Of a DNA stretch of 11,395 nt, positions 1 through 7,681 are shown piece after piece. The translations under genes and the position numbers were made by a program. Numbering within the stretch: position 1 is the stretch's first letter; each line of letters begins with the position of its first letter. This DNA is from a candidate division TA06 bacterium DG_78 (GTDB lineage Bacteria; Hydrothermota; Tepidihabitantia; SM23-42), in assembly GCA_001303225.1 (NCBI GenBank), contig LJNI01000072.1, positions 1-11,395 on the forward strand, given 5' to 3'. The notes under the pieces are model-generated. The model was not told the DNA's origin and made no database searches. It was given only the letters and a program-made list of their open reading frames with translations.

Positions 1-610
1 CTGTGTAGCACCTACTCGACATTGTAACATCATATATATTATCATCAGCACGAGCAGATACATACTCACCCTCAACACCAGCCTTCAACTTCGGTAATTC
101 AATACCTGCACCAATGACACCAGTGTAGTTCATATAGGTCGTCTCAAATTGCGTAACATCATTATCATCAACATAGGCAGGTGTTTTGGCATCGATAAGA
201 CCGGCAAGTGTGAACCGGAAGATGTTATGCCGATACAGAACATGACTCTTTGCCATATAATCATTCAATATCACATCACCGAGATCATACTCTGCATGGG
301 AACCAGCAAGATTCACGTATCTATAGCCGAGCACATTTGCCCAAACAAGATTACCGAGTGTAATAATGCCGGCGAACGACGGCGATACTGCATGTCCAGT
401 AAAATCTTGGCTATAGTCAGTCTCACCAAGCGTATGCGTGAAGGTAAACATCGTGTAGTGGTATTCACAATTGAGACCAAAGATAACAGGTCCAGCATCA
501 TAACTGATACCTGTTGCACCACCAATAGGAAAGAACGATGCTCGGTCATCTTCATCTGAAGAGCGGAACGGCCCAGATAATGTAGATTTCTGGCATTCGC
601 ACAAGATCAT
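1..610 (-). pseudogene. Continuation of the secreted beta-barrel-type protein in a shifted frame (partial, runs off window)
   Basis: Reading the minus strand leftwards in the frame ending at position 2 gives an uninterrupted protein to the window edge. It starts SGPFRSSDEDDRASFFPIGG (from about position 575) and continues with alternating, Gly/Tyr/Asn-rich segments such as GISYDAGPVIFGLNCEYHYT and later IGAGIELPKLKAGVEGEYVS, typical of beta-barrel strands and turns. The ATG at 610 in this frame is only the first available start and has no convincing ribosome binding site, so this is not an independent gene. The switch must lie between the upstream stop in this frame (about 638) and the TGA at 552-554. 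Removing one A from the AAA run at 587-589 joins the two halves smoothly as ...RMPE-STLSGPF. No stop is seen before position 1, so the C-terminus is outside the window. It is either a real frameshift mutation or an assembly/sequencing error. Confidence 0.7.
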
Positions 611-1097
611 GAGGCAAAGAATCCATGTAATCGCGGCTCAATTGCGAATATGACATAATGATTCCCCATGATTGGGGGTTTAATTCTTCTCCAAAAAATC
701 CATATTTTGTGTCAAATCTCCGAGATTCATATCTAAACTGGCATGGAGGTAATGAGAACACCGGGATATCTTCAAACCCAGCTGGACCGAGTGCCTGAAA
801 TGGAGCATAGTTTCGTAGATTTTCTGGAAATGCCTGACCTATTGCCCAGTAGATAACAGAATCTTCCTGCCACTTCTCTTTCAGTCCTGCTGCTGTGAAT
901 GAAAAGACAGAGAACGTATCATCTGCAAAAAATCCAGCAGGCATGTTTGCAAAATCAAAGAGATTCAATTCATTGTATTCATCCTGGAAAATATACCGTA
1001 AGTCTCCCATGCTCCAGAGTCTTGTTTCATATGCAAAACCACTCTGTAAAACCAATGCACTGATTACAACAAAAAATAAGATGTTTTTTGTACACAT
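552..1097 (-). CDS. Secreted beta-barrel-type protein, N-terminal part (frame broken downstream)
   Basis: I do not recognise a named family. The start is the ATG at 1097, chosen because AAGGAGGAGG lies just upstream (1101-1110) and because it opens a clear signal peptide: MCTK n-region, hydrophobic NILFFVVISALVLQ core, likely cleavage near SGFA-YE. The in-frame extension to 1157 would add a charged leader lying across a hairpin and is unlikely. The mature N-terminus (RLWSMGDLRYIFQDEYNELN, then NMPAGFF) resembles the 'MGG...DD...NPAG' opening of PorV/UPF0164-like outer-membrane proteins in uncultured diderm lineages; this is recalled resemblance only. The last ~13 residues before the TGA at 552 look like out-of-frame sequence, because the natural continuation lies in the next frame (see the 1-610 entry). 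It is transcribed leftwards from its own promoter at 1200-1228. Confident in a real secreted gene; function unknown. Confidence 0.72.
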   Translation of the reverse strand: MCTKNILFFVVISALVLQSGFAYETRLWSMGDLRYIFQDEYNELNLFDFANMPAGFFADDTFSVFSFTAAGLKEKWQEDSVIYWAIGQAFPENLRNYAPFQALGPAGFEDIPVFSLPPCQFRYESRRFDTKYGFFGEELNPQSWGIIMSYSQLSRDYMDSLPHDLVRMPEIYIIWAVPLFR

Positions 1098-1100
1098 TTT

Positions 1101-1110
1101 CCTCCTCCTT
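1101..1110 (-). promoter_or_regulatory. Shine-Dalgarno site deciding the start of the secreted protein
   Basis: On the minus strand this reads AAGGAGGAGG, followed by AAA and the ATG at 1097. It is the strongest ribosome binding site near this gene and fixes the start at the signal peptide rather than at the in-frame ATG at 1157. Confidence 0.75.
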
Positions 1111-1140
1111 CTTAATATTGCCTTGTTTCTCTTTGAATAC

Positions 1141-1173
1141 AAAAAACCCTTAAGCACGTGCTCAGGGGTTTTT
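1141..1173 (-). terminator. Terminator-like hairpin with A/T flanks in the leader of the secreted-protein gene
   Basis: The plus strand reads AAAAAACCC, TTAAGC, ACGT, GCTCAG, GGGTTTTT. Five A-T pairs, three C-G pairs and an inner stem close on an ACGT tetraloop, with one mismatch and one wobble. On either strand the stem ends in a run of five or six T, the form of an intrinsic bidirectional terminator. Its position is odd: it lies about 20-50 nt downstream of the predicted start point of the leftward promoter and before the gene's ribosome binding site. It therefore sits inside the leader, not after a gene, and may act as an attenuator or as a block to antisense transcription. Confidence 0.65.
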
Positions 1174-1199
1174 ATGTCGCCTCATCTTTTCATTATGGT

Positions 1200-1228
1200 A
1201 ATATAATCAATAATATATATAAAGTCAA
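1200..1228 (-). promoter_or_regulatory. Sigma70-type promoter for the secreted-protein gene
   Basis: On the minus strand the -35 is TTGACT (1223-1228), the spacer is exactly 17 nt (1206-1222) and the -10 is TATATT (1200-1205). Both hexamers are close to consensus. Transcription would begin near 1193 and run left into the secreted-protein gene, giving a leader of roughly 95 nt that includes the hairpin. Confidence 0.65.
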
Positions 1229-1411
1229 CATCCAAAGAACATGCTTTATCAAGACTTAAATAGGAAACAGACAAATGGTGGATAGTTAGTGGGTGTAGAT
1301 GCTGGAAAACAGATGGTTAATAGTTTTTGGTTATGGTTGCTGGATTTATAATGCCTATATATGGATATGTGCTGATAGTAAACGATCATAACGTGCTCAT
1401 TGTCTAAATAC
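1229..1411. other. Intergenic stretch between divergent promoters, nothing assigned
   Basis: About 180 nt between the leftward promoter and the clpC promoter. I see no credible coding frame, RNA fold or known operator. The plus strand is G/T-rich around 1275-1350 (several TGGTTA/TGGATT-like words). No complete CIRCE element or paired CtsR box was found, although clpC is a target of such repressors in Firmicutes. Confidence 0.4.
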
Positions 1412-1439
1412 TTGACAGAAGCGTAATTCTGACTATTAT
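1412..1439 (+). promoter_or_regulatory. Sigma70-type promoter for the clpC-bamA-skp operon
   Basis: A consensus -35 TTGACA (1412-1417), a 16-nt spacer and -10 TATTAT (1434-1439). Initiation would fall near 1445-1448, immediately before the ribosome binding site AAGGAGG (1448-1454), so the 5' leader would be only about 12-15 nt. A housekeeping-like promoter implies basal expression of the operon. Confidence 0.7.
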
Positions 1440-1447
1440 GACATAGT

Positions 1448-1454
1448 AAGGAGG
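1448..1454 (+). promoter_or_regulatory. Shine-Dalgarno site deciding the TTG start of clpC
   Basis: AAGGAGG followed by a 5-nt spacer (ACGAT) and the TTG at 1460. No ATG or GTG is available at a suitable distance, and the protein aligned to this TTG begins [13 protein letters not shown], as ClpC proteins do. Confidence 0.8.
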
Positions 1455-1459
1455 ACGAT

Positions 1460-3862
1460 TTGCAGGAAAGGTTCACTGAAAGGGTTAGAAAAATATTGCA
1501 CCTCTCACGTGACGAGGCGCTTCGATTTAAACACAGTGTCATAGGCACAGAACATCTCCTTCTCGCAATGATCAAAGAAGGAGAAGGCGTCGGTGCCATG
1601 GTGCTCATCAATTTAGGGATTGAACTGACTGAATTACGCAAAACAATCGAAAATTCAATGGGTGGTGGAAGCGGCGGAAAAATTGATGTACCACTGAGCA
1701 ATGAATCCAGGGTCTGTCTCAATTATGCAATGGAAGAGGCAAAGAATTTTGGCCATTCCTATGTCGGAACCGAACATTTACTCTTGGGTATTATTCGAAC
1801 TGAAGGTAGTCTCGGCGCCCGTATTATCGAATCTATTGGCATTGATTATGGAACTGTTAAGAATGAGATAATCCAATTACTCAGACCTGAGGGCGTCACT
1901 TCTGGTAAGACCAAAGGTAGGCCACGTGGCTCAGCACTCGACCTCTTTTCGCGGGACCTCACCCAGATGGCACGTGAAGATAAACTCGACCCAATCATCG
2001 GTCGGCAAAAGGAAATCGAACGGGTCATCCAGATTCTTTCTCGCCGTAAAAAGAATAATCCTGTTTTGGTTGGCGAAGCAGGAGTCGGAAAGACCGCAAT
2101 TGTTGAGGGATTAGCCCAGGATATCGTCGCTGGAAATGTTCCCGATTGTCTGAAGAACAAAAAGGTCGTTGCCCTTGATATGGCATCGATCGTTGCTGGT
2201 ACCAAATACCGTGGCCAGTTTGAGGAACGGTTAAAAGCGGTCATTAATGAAGTGAGCAAGAACGAAGACATAATTGTCTTCATTGATGAACTACACACGA
2301 TTGTTGGAGCTGGTGCTGCTGAAGGCGCAATCGATGCATCGAATATGCTCAAGCCTGCACTTGCGCGTGGCGAACTTCAGTGCATCGGTGCATCTACGCT
2401 CGAAGATTACCGAAGGTATATTGAGAAAAATGGAGCTTTGGAACGCAGATTCCAGCCAATCATCGTTAACCCACCGAATGTAGAAGAAACCATCAACATC
2501 CTCCAGGGATTAAAAAAACGATACGAAGACCACCATCAAATTATCTATACTGACGAATCCCTCGAGGCAGCAGCCTATCTCTCGAATCGTTACATTACAG
2601 ATCGGTTCTTACCAGACAAGGCAATCGATGTTATTGATGAAGCCGGCGCCAAGGTGAAACTTTCGACCGTCATTAAAGATGATGCGGTCCTGGACCTCCA
2701 ATCAAAATTGAATGCTATCAAGGCCAAGAAAGAAAAGATGGTTGCTGATCAAAATTTTGAATCAGCAGCACGTCTCCGAGACGACCAGAAAAAACTCCAG
2801 GAGAAGTTAAAGAAAAAAGAATCAACTGTTGCACACCTTCGACCTACAGTCGTTGAAGAAGATATTGCCTTTATTGTTTCACGGTGGACAGGCATTCCTG
2901 TTTCGAAAATTGAAGAGAAGGAATCAAAACGGCTCCTCAAAATGCAAGATGAATTGAGAAAGAAGGTCGTTGGCCAAGACGAGGCACTCACTGTGATTGC
3001 CAAAGCAGTACGCAGGAGTCGAGCTGGAGTCAAAGATCCGCGAAGGCCAATCGGTTCATTTATTTTTATGGGTCCAACCGGTGTTGGCAAAACCGAACTC
3101 GCTAGACGTCTTGCTGAATTTTTGTTCGGCGATATCAACTCGCTCGTCGCCCTGGATATGTCTGAGTACATGGAGAAATTTAACGTTTCTCGACTCATCG
3201 GCGCACCCCCAGGCTATGTCGGCTATGAAGAAGGTGGACAATTGACTGAGAAAGTCAGACGGAAACCATATGCGGTCGTTCTGTTCGACGAAATTGAAAA
3301 GGCACATCCTGATGTCTTTAATATCCTGTTACAGATCCTCGAAGATGGACAATTGACTGATTCGTATGGTCGCAGAGTAGATTTCAAAAATTCCGTGATC
3401 ATCATGACCTCTAATGTTGGTACAGGAGACATCAAAAAAGGTGACGGTATAGGATTTACGCCGCTCTCAGGTGATTACTCATATGAAAAAATGAAAATCT
3501 ACCTCATGGAACAGGTCAAAAAACTCTTCTCACCTGAATTCTTAAACCGTGTTGACGAAATCATTGTCTTCAGAAAATTGGGTAAGGAAGATATGAAAAA
3601 GATTGTTGATATTCTCATTACTGAAGTCGAAGAACGTCTGAGCGAGAAGAAAATGATACTCGAACTCGATGAATCGGCAAAAGAGTTACTCGTCGAGCAG
3701 GGATTCGACCCAGAATTTGGAGCACGACCAATTAAACGAACCATTCGTCGGTTAATAGAAGACCCACTTTCCGAAGAAATTTTGAGGGGAAATGTTAAGG
3801 ATGGTCAACACATCAGGTTAGTGAGAGCTGGCGATAAAATAGAATTCAAAGAGAAAAAGTGA
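1460..3862 (+). CDS. clpC: ATP-dependent Clp protease ATP-binding subunit ClpC
   Basis: A two-ring AAA+ (HSP100) unfoldase that threads substrates into the ClpP protease in the cytosol. At 800 aa it is a typical ClpC length. Visible in order: two N-terminal Clp repeats (about 1-70 and 77-145, each with a GTEHLLL/IGTEHLL motif); first AAA+ domain with Walker A GEAGVGKT (205-212), pore loop [11 protein letters not shown] (Tyr250) and Walker B IIVFIDEL (271-278); a UVR-type linker (about 415-452); second AAA+ domain with Walker A GPTGVGKT (538-545), pore loop GYVGYEEGG and Walker B VVLFDE (606-611); and sensor-2 GARPIKR near the C-terminus. The IGF tripeptide (664-666) matches the ClpP-docking loop, so it should be a protease partner rather than a ClpB-type disaggregase. 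It starts at TTG with a strong AAGGAGG. The usual ctsR-mcsA-mcsB neighbours are absent. It overlaps bamA by 4 nt (GTGA), which implies translational coupling. Confidence 0.97.
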   Translation: MQERFTERVRKILHLSRDEALRFKHSVIGTEHLLLAMIKEGEGVGAMVLINLGIELTELRKTIENSMGGGSGGKIDVPLSNESRVCLNYAMEEAKNFGHSYVGTEHLLLGIIRTEGSLGARIIESIGIDYGTVKNEIIQLLRPEGVTSGKTKGRPRGSALDLFSRDLTQMAREDKLDPIIGRQKEIERVIQILSRRKKNNPVLVGEAGVGKTAIVEGLAQDIVAGNVPDCLKNKKVVALDMASIVAGTKYRGQFEERLKAVINEVSKNEDIIVFIDELHTIVGAGAAEGAIDASNMLKPALARGELQCIGASTLEDYRRYIEKNGALERRFQPIIVNPPNVEETINILQGLKKRYEDHHQIIYTDESLEAAAYLSNRYITDRFLPDKAIDVIDEAGAKVKLSTVIKDDAVLDLQSKLNAIKAKKEKMVADQNFESAARLRDDQKKLQEKLKKKESTVAHLRPTVVEEDIAFIVSRWTGIPVSKIEEKESKRLLKMQDELRKKVVGQDEALTVIAKAVRRSRAGVKDPRRPIGSFIFMGPTGVGKTELARRLAEFLFGDINSLVALDMSEYMEKFNVSRLIGAPPGYVGYEEGGQLTEKVRRKPYAVVLFDEIEKAHPDVFNILLQILEDGQLTDSYGRRVDFKNSVIIMTSNVGTGDIKKGDGIGFTPLSGDYSYEKMKIYLMEQVKKLFSPEFLNRVDEIIVFRKLGKEDMKKIVDILITEVEERLSEKKMILELDESAKELLVEQGFDPEFGARPIKRTIRRLIEDPLSEEILRGNVKDGQHIRLVRAGDKIEFKEKK

Positions 3863-6057
3863 TCCTTCTTTTTTTCCTACTGAATCTCACCATAGTCGAT
3901 ATTGACGTTGAGGCGCAGTGGGCTGACCCGCAACTCATACTCGAAACATCCGGGCTCAAGACAAACACACAACTCAAGCCTGGAGACATACAGAAAGCAA
4001 TCACTAATCTCGCCAAGCTCAGGCTTTTCAATTTCATCGCTGTTGATTCATCAGTTGTCGGAGACGGTGTTTTCCTAAAGATTATCATTGAAGAAGCCCC
4101 ATTTTTAAAAGGCGACCCCCATTTTATAAACAATGAAAAGATAAAGAGTAAAAAACTCAGGGAAACAATTGGACTCCATTCTGGTCAAGTTCTCACTGAT
4201 AAAACAATATTCGAGGCGAAAAAGAGCATTGTTGAACTCTATGAGGAAAAATCATTTTATAAAACTGCTGTTACCGATAGTATTGTACAAGATACCCTCA
4301 ACAGAGCCAAATTATTTTTCATCATTGAAGAAGGTATTGAGCCACGTATTGGCAAAATTCTGATTAACGGCAATGAGCATTTTACTGATAGTGAATTGAA
4401 AAGAAAAATGTCAACAAAAGAAAAAGGATTCTTGCGTGGTGGTAAATTGGATGAAAACAAGTTAAAAGAAGATATCGAGAAGATAAAAACCTTCTACAAA
4501 GAAAGGGGATTCTTAGATATCCAGGTTGATGAACCCATCATTGAAGTTGACGGTGACAAATTTGTCATCACAATGAATCTACAAGAAAATAGAAAATATT
4601 TTGTTGGTGAGATAACCTTTACAGGCAATACAATATTTGATACACTACAACTCAGAGATTTATTAAAAATTAACTCAGGAGATATCTATAATTTAACGAA
4701 GTTTGATGAGACCCTTCAGCAATTCCATTCTGCCTACGGTGATGAGGGATATATATACTGCAATATTACTCCGAATGAAGATGTGAAAGACAGTATCATC
4801 GACATCGAATATATTTTCAATGAAGGTATTCCAGCCAGCATAAAGATTGTTTCGATAACTGGAAATACTAATACACGCGAGAAGGTGATACGCAGAGAGA
4901 TAGTTTCGTACCCGGGAAAAACACTACGGACGTCAGATATCCAGAGGAGTCAGCGGCAAATATTCAATTTAGGCTTTTTCGAAGATGTCCAAGTACGTCC
5001 AGGACTTCCCGATGATAGTGGAAATATAGATCTCGTTTATCACGTGAAAGAAAAAGAAGGTGTTGCGACAATCGGCGGAGGTGTTGCTTACTCTGCTCTC
5101 GACAGGATAACCGGATATGTAGAACTTGCCCATCCTAATCTCTTTGGCAGAGGCCAACGTATTTATACAAAGATAGAAGCTGGTGGAAGGCTCACCAATT
5201 TTCAAGTTGGTTTTACTGAACCATGGCTTTTTGATACGAGAACATCTGCAGGATTTGATCTCTACTATACGAACCGATTGTGGGATTACTACACGAAACG
5301 GGATATCGGTTTTTCTACGGATGTTTCATTTCCCTTTATCTTAGATTATACGAGATTCGGTTACAATTTCAGGACAGAGAGAACCCAGGTCTATGATATT
5401 GCTGATACCTATACTCCTCCGAGTAGCGGCTATAGTCTCTATGATGATACTATTCCCAAGTGGACTATTGCCAATACCTTTGGTATTACACGGGACACCC
5501 GCGACTACATCTTTAACCCATCGAGTGGTTCGTATATGTCAATACGAACTGAAATCGCGAAGAAAATTTTATTTGCGAACATAGATTACAACCGATTGAC
5601 ATTCGAGACGAGGGCATATTTCCCTATTTTCTGGAAATTTGTATTCATGGAACGGATAAAGATGGGGATTGTTGCGAGTAGTGATGAAGTTCCGCTCTAT
5701 AAGAGGTTCTATGCCGGAGGCATCGGTGACACTGGTGTACGAGGTTATTCAGACCGTTCACTGACACCGATTGAAGATGGCCGTAATGTAGGAGGTAATG
5801 CACTCGTTATCAATAACTTAGAACTGAAATTAAAATTATCAAACAGTCTTGCGTTTCTTGTATTTTATGATTCAGGTAATGCCTTTGAATCATACAGAGA
5901 TGTTAATCTCCACGACTTATATCGCGGTGCCGGAGTAGGAATTCGACTCGAGGTTCCGATGATGGGTGTGATTGGTTTTGATTTAGGCTACGGGTTCGAT
6001 GCAGCGGATCCGGGTTGGACACCGCATTTCCAGATAAACCCATTTGGACTTTTCTAA
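3859..6057 (+). CDS. bamA: Outer membrane protein assembly factor BamA
   Basis: Omp85-family insertase that folds beta-barrel proteins into the outer membrane. The 732 residues contain five POTRA repeats (about 12-81, 82-160, 163-245, 247-324 and 327-400; the last three open with the characteristic I-x-I/F-x-G-N strands) and a C-terminal barrel (about 402-732). The barrel holds GGGVAYS, the [12 protein letters not shown] strand, the conserved loop-6 VRGY (627-630) and a final Phe with the beta-signal-like end [14 protein letters not shown]. The start is GTG inside the clpC stop (GTGA overlap). The frame is closed upstream by a TAA at 3835, so no longer version exists except from a rare codon. 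The N-terminus is odd: [13 protein letters not shown] has a hydrophobic core but no Lys/Arg n-region, and POTRA1 begins almost at once, so the signal peptide is unusually short. No clear Shine-Dalgarno precedes it, which fits coupling to clpC translation. Confidence 0.95.
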   Translation: MILLFFLLNLTIVDIDVEAQWADPQLILETSGLKTNTQLKPGDIQKAITNLAKLRLFNFIAVDSSVVGDGVFLKIIIEEAPFLKGDPHFINNEKIKSKKLRETIGLHSGQVLTDKTIFEAKKSIVELYEEKSFYKTAVTDSIVQDTLNRAKLFFIIEEGIEPRIGKILINGNEHFTDSELKRKMSTKEKGFLRGGKLDENKLKEDIEKIKTFYKERGFLDIQVDEPIIEVDGDKFVITMNLQENRKYFVGEITFTGNTIFDTLQLRDLLKINSGDIYNLTKFDETLQQFHSAYGDEGYIYCNITPNEDVKDSIIDIEYIFNEGIPASIKIVSITGNTNTREKVIRREIVSYPGKTLRTSDIQRSQRQIFNLGFFEDVQVRPGLPDDSGNIDLVYHVKEKEGVATIGGGVAYSALDRITGYVELAHPNLFGRGQRIYTKIEAGGRLTNFQVGFTEPWLFDTRTSAGFDLYYTNRLWDYYTKRDIGFSTDVSFPFILDYTRFGYNFRTERTQVYDIADTYTPPSSGYSLYDDTIPKWTIANTFGITRDTRDYIFNPSSGSYMSIRTEIAKKILFANIDYNRLTFETRAYFPIFWKFVFMERIKMGIVASSDEVPLYKRFYAGGIGDTGVRGYSDRSLTPIEDGRNVGGNALVINNLELKLKLSNSLAFLVFYDSGNAFESYRDVNLHDLYRGAGVGIRLEVPMMGVIGFDLGYGFDAADPGWTPHFQINPFGLF

Positions 6058-6067
6058 TGGGGGTACC

Positions 6068-7018
6068 ATGAAAAGATTTTTTACACTCATTATGATTCCT
6101 TTGGTTTTGATGGTCGCCAAAGAGATGAAAATTGGTTTTGTAAATTCGAATACTGTTTTCGAAGAATATCAAGCAACAGCTGCTGCTGATATCGCATTCA
6201 ATGAATTCGTCAATATGTATCGTGATTCAGCCGCAGTATTACGGAATAATATCACAGTAATTAATGAAGAATTTGAATCGCAAAAACTCGTGCTCTCAGA
6301 AGATGCTAGATTGCGAAAACTCGATGAGATTGAATCTCTTAAAAAAACATATGACCAATTCCTCCAGAATATATTCGGCAAAGGTGGAAAGATCGAACAG
6401 AAAAACGATGAACCCATGGCTCCACTTATGAAGAAAATAAACGAAGCAGTAGCAAAGATTGCCGAACAGGAAGGGTTCGACGTTGTCCTCGATCTCTCAG
6501 AAGGTGTCTTCTACGCATCGAGTGAATTGGATATTACCAATTTTGTAATCGACGAATTGAATCTTGAATACGGACCAACTGTTTTACCTGGCTCTGAGCT
6601 TAAAAAAGTGATTGCGATCTTTCCGTTTAGAGAGGAAAATTCAGAGGCAATTGCTGTAGTACTCGGACAAACGTGTCAAGATGAATTATATAATGCAAGT
6701 TTATCATTTACACAGCAGTTCAAGATTATTAATAAAATTGATATCAAGTCAGAGATTTGGAGGAGGGGGCTCGGCAAGAACGTGCCGACTGAACAGGCAT
6801 TACAGATTGCACGCACTCCCCTACTCGCTGATTACATTATTATTGGTGACGTTTCCAAATTTACCACGAAGATTGAGTACACGATGTATCTCATCGATGT
6901 GGAAAGTGAAGAAACTGTCATGAAAAAGACGACTACTGTGACAGAAGAAATCAAACTGAATGAAAGCCTTAAAAACGACCTCATAGCTCTGTTACAGAAG
7001 ATAGAAGAACAGCAATAG
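6068..7018 (+). CDS. Skp/OmpH-family periplasmic chaperone with an extra C-terminal CsgG/FlgO-like domain
   Basis: The start is the ATG at 6068, preceded by GGGGG (6059-6063) and opening a signal peptide (MKRFF, then TLIMIPLVLMVA with cleavage near A17). An in-frame ATG at 6044 lies inside bamA and is rejected. Residues 20-170 form an OmpH/Skp domain: strand KIGFVNSNTVFEEYQ, a long charged helical hairpin (about 33-130, coiled-coil-like) and a returning EGFDVVLDLSEGVFYAS strand. Skp holds unfolded outer-membrane proteins for BamA, which matches its place 10 nt after bamA. The protein is 316 aa, about twice the usual ~160-170. Residues 178-295 (LKKVIAIFPFREE, then L-x-DEL, LLADYIIIGDVSKF and YTMYLIDVESEETV) have the alternating pattern of CsgG/FlgO/TolB-N-type domains. 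The Skp assignment is strong; the second-domain call is by eye. Confidence 0.88.
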   Translation: MKRFFTLIMIPLVLMVAKEMKIGFVNSNTVFEEYQATAAADIAFNEFVNMYRDSAAVLRNNITVINEEFESQKLVLSEDARLRKLDEIESLKKTYDQFLQNIFGKGGKIEQKNDEPMAPLMKKINEAVAKIAEQEGFDVVLDLSEGVFYASSELDITNFVIDELNLEYGPTVLPGSELKKVIAIFPFREENSEAIAVVLGQTCQDELYNASLSFTQQFKIINKIDIKSEIWRRGLGKNVPTEQALQIARTPLLADYIIIGDVSKFTTKIEYTMYLIDVESEETVMKKTTTVTEEIKLNESLKNDLIALLQKIEEQQ

Positions 7019-7027
7019 GACATCGGA

Positions 7028-7058
7028 ATATCAGGTAGCAAAACCGAATACCTGATAT
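7028..7058. terminator. Hairpin at the convergent junction
   Basis: Perfect 10-bp inverted repeat ATATCAGGTA / TACCTGATAT around an 11-nt loop, placed between two converging operons (skp-like gene ending at 7018, spy-like gene ending at 7073). No T-run follows on either strand, so it is not a textbook intrinsic terminator. It may be a bidirectional transcript-end or RNA-stabilising structure. Confidence 0.5.
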
Positions 7059-7072
7059 ATGCTCGTCTACGG

Positions 7073-7513
7073 TTAGCGTTGCTTTTTGATTTCCTGTATT
7101 AATGCTCTTATTTCAGCTTCAAATTCATCCAAAAAGATTAAGTATTTCCCCTGCTGAACAGGTGTCAGGATGTTTCTCATTTCGTGAAATTTCTTTCTCT
7201 GATCCTCATTCTTTTTGTACCACGCTTCTTCGTATTCATCAATAACTTTCTGCATTTCTTTATCAGATGCTCCACTATTCATTAAGTTTCTCAATTCATG
7301 GAGTGCGTCAAGCTTCTTTTGTCTAAAATCTTTGTCGATCTCCCGTAATTCATTCAGTTTGGGAAAGAATTGCATTGCCTGTTCCGACGTCAAACCTAGT
7401 TTTTTCGTAATTTGATAAATTTTTACCTGTTCGATAATTTCCCTTGGGTCAGATTCATCAAAGGATTGTGAAAAAGCCATGCTCATGAGCACTAATAAAA
7501 CAATCGTTTTCAT
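7073..7513 (-). CDS. Periplasmic LTxxQ-motif protein (Spy/CpxP/ZraP-like)
   Basis: A 146-residue, highly charged, helical secreted protein. The start is the ATG at 7513, supported by AAAGGAGG seven nt upstream and by a signal peptide (MKTIVLLVLMSMAFSQ, cleavage near S15-Q16 or Q16-S17). A longer in-frame start at 7633 adds a hydrophilic stretch before the signal and is rejected. Two copies of the family motif are visible, LTSEQ (41-45) and LTPVQ (116-120), in helical segments rich in Glu, Lys, Arg and Met. Spy/CpxP/CnrX-type proteins line the periplasm, hold unfolded proteins or metals, and modulate envelope-stress signalling. It lies downstream of an ECF sigma/anti-sigma pair on the same strand, the usual setting for such a sensor or target. 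Whether it acts as chaperone, metal sensor or anti-sigma partner cannot be read from sequence. Confidence 0.8.
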   Translation of the reverse strand: MKTIVLLVLMSMAFSQSFDESDPREIIEQVKIYQITKKLGLTSEQAMQFFPKLNELREIDKDFRQKKLDALHELRNLMNSGASDKEMQKVIDEYEEAWYKKNEDQRKKFHEMRNILTPVQQGKYLIFLDEFEAEIRALIQEIKKQR

Positions 7514-7681
7514 TGTTTTACCTCCTTTACCATACTCTTTTTTTTCGGTCATCGTTATAGGTAATCGCTGCCCGTATCGTAGATCGTTGCTGTTTTTCAT
7601 ATTATCAAACCGTTTAACAATACCGTAAGACAATACGAGCTGTTACGCCCAAAAACGACCGACAAATGCCTTCTAAATATT
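7514..7681 (-). promoter_or_regulatory. Intergenic leader upstream of the Spy-like gene; possible ECF promoter
   Basis: The 168 nt between the anti-sigma and Spy-like genes contain no gene. On the minus strand a GTAAC word (7646-7650 region) followed about 16 nt later by CGGTA could be an ECF-type -35/-10 pair, and two similar words, CGTATTGT and CGGTATTGT, lie 12 nt apart. No convincing sigma70 promoter was found. An own promoter is plausible from the distance, but the exact site is speculative. Confidence 0.25.
7521..7528 (-). promoter_or_regulatory. Shine-Dalgarno site deciding the start of the Spy-like gene
   Basis: AAAGGAGG on the minus strand, seven nt before the ATG at 7513. It selects the signal-peptide start over the upstream in-frame ATGs. 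Confidence 0.75.

Noticed and set aside
313..555. Minus-strand 80-codon frame starting right after the stop at 552
   Set aside because: The start context looks tempting (ATGAAGATGA), but the protein is low-quality. The neighbouring frame through the same bases gives a clear barrel protein continuing to the window edge.
149..559. Plus-strand open frame of 136 codons
   Set aside because: It lies antisense to the beta-barrel-type sequence, has an amino-acid make-up with many Cys/Ile/Arg typical of a shadow frame, and lacks a ribosome binding site.
1221..1238. Possible CtsR-type heptamer repeat (AAAGTCAA ... CCAAAGA)
   Set aside because: Only one half resembles a GGTCAAA box, it overlaps the leftward -35, and it is ~200 nt from the clpC promoter.
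1156..1399. Exact repeat of ACGTGCTCA at 1156-1164 and 1391-1399
   Set aside because: A single 9-mer repeat in ~300 nt is not rare enough, and one copy is simply the hairpin loop and arm. Not pursued as an operator.
1249..1722. Minus-strand 157-codon frame over the clpC start
   Set aside because: It is antisense to the conserved ClpC N-terminal repeats and both promoters; its content is Ser/Pro/Leu-rich shadow sequence.
7514..7633. N-terminal extension of the Spy-like protein from the ATG at 7633
   Set aside because: It would put ~40 hydrophilic residues before a perfect signal peptide, and the strong ribosome binding site sits directly before the ATG at 7513.
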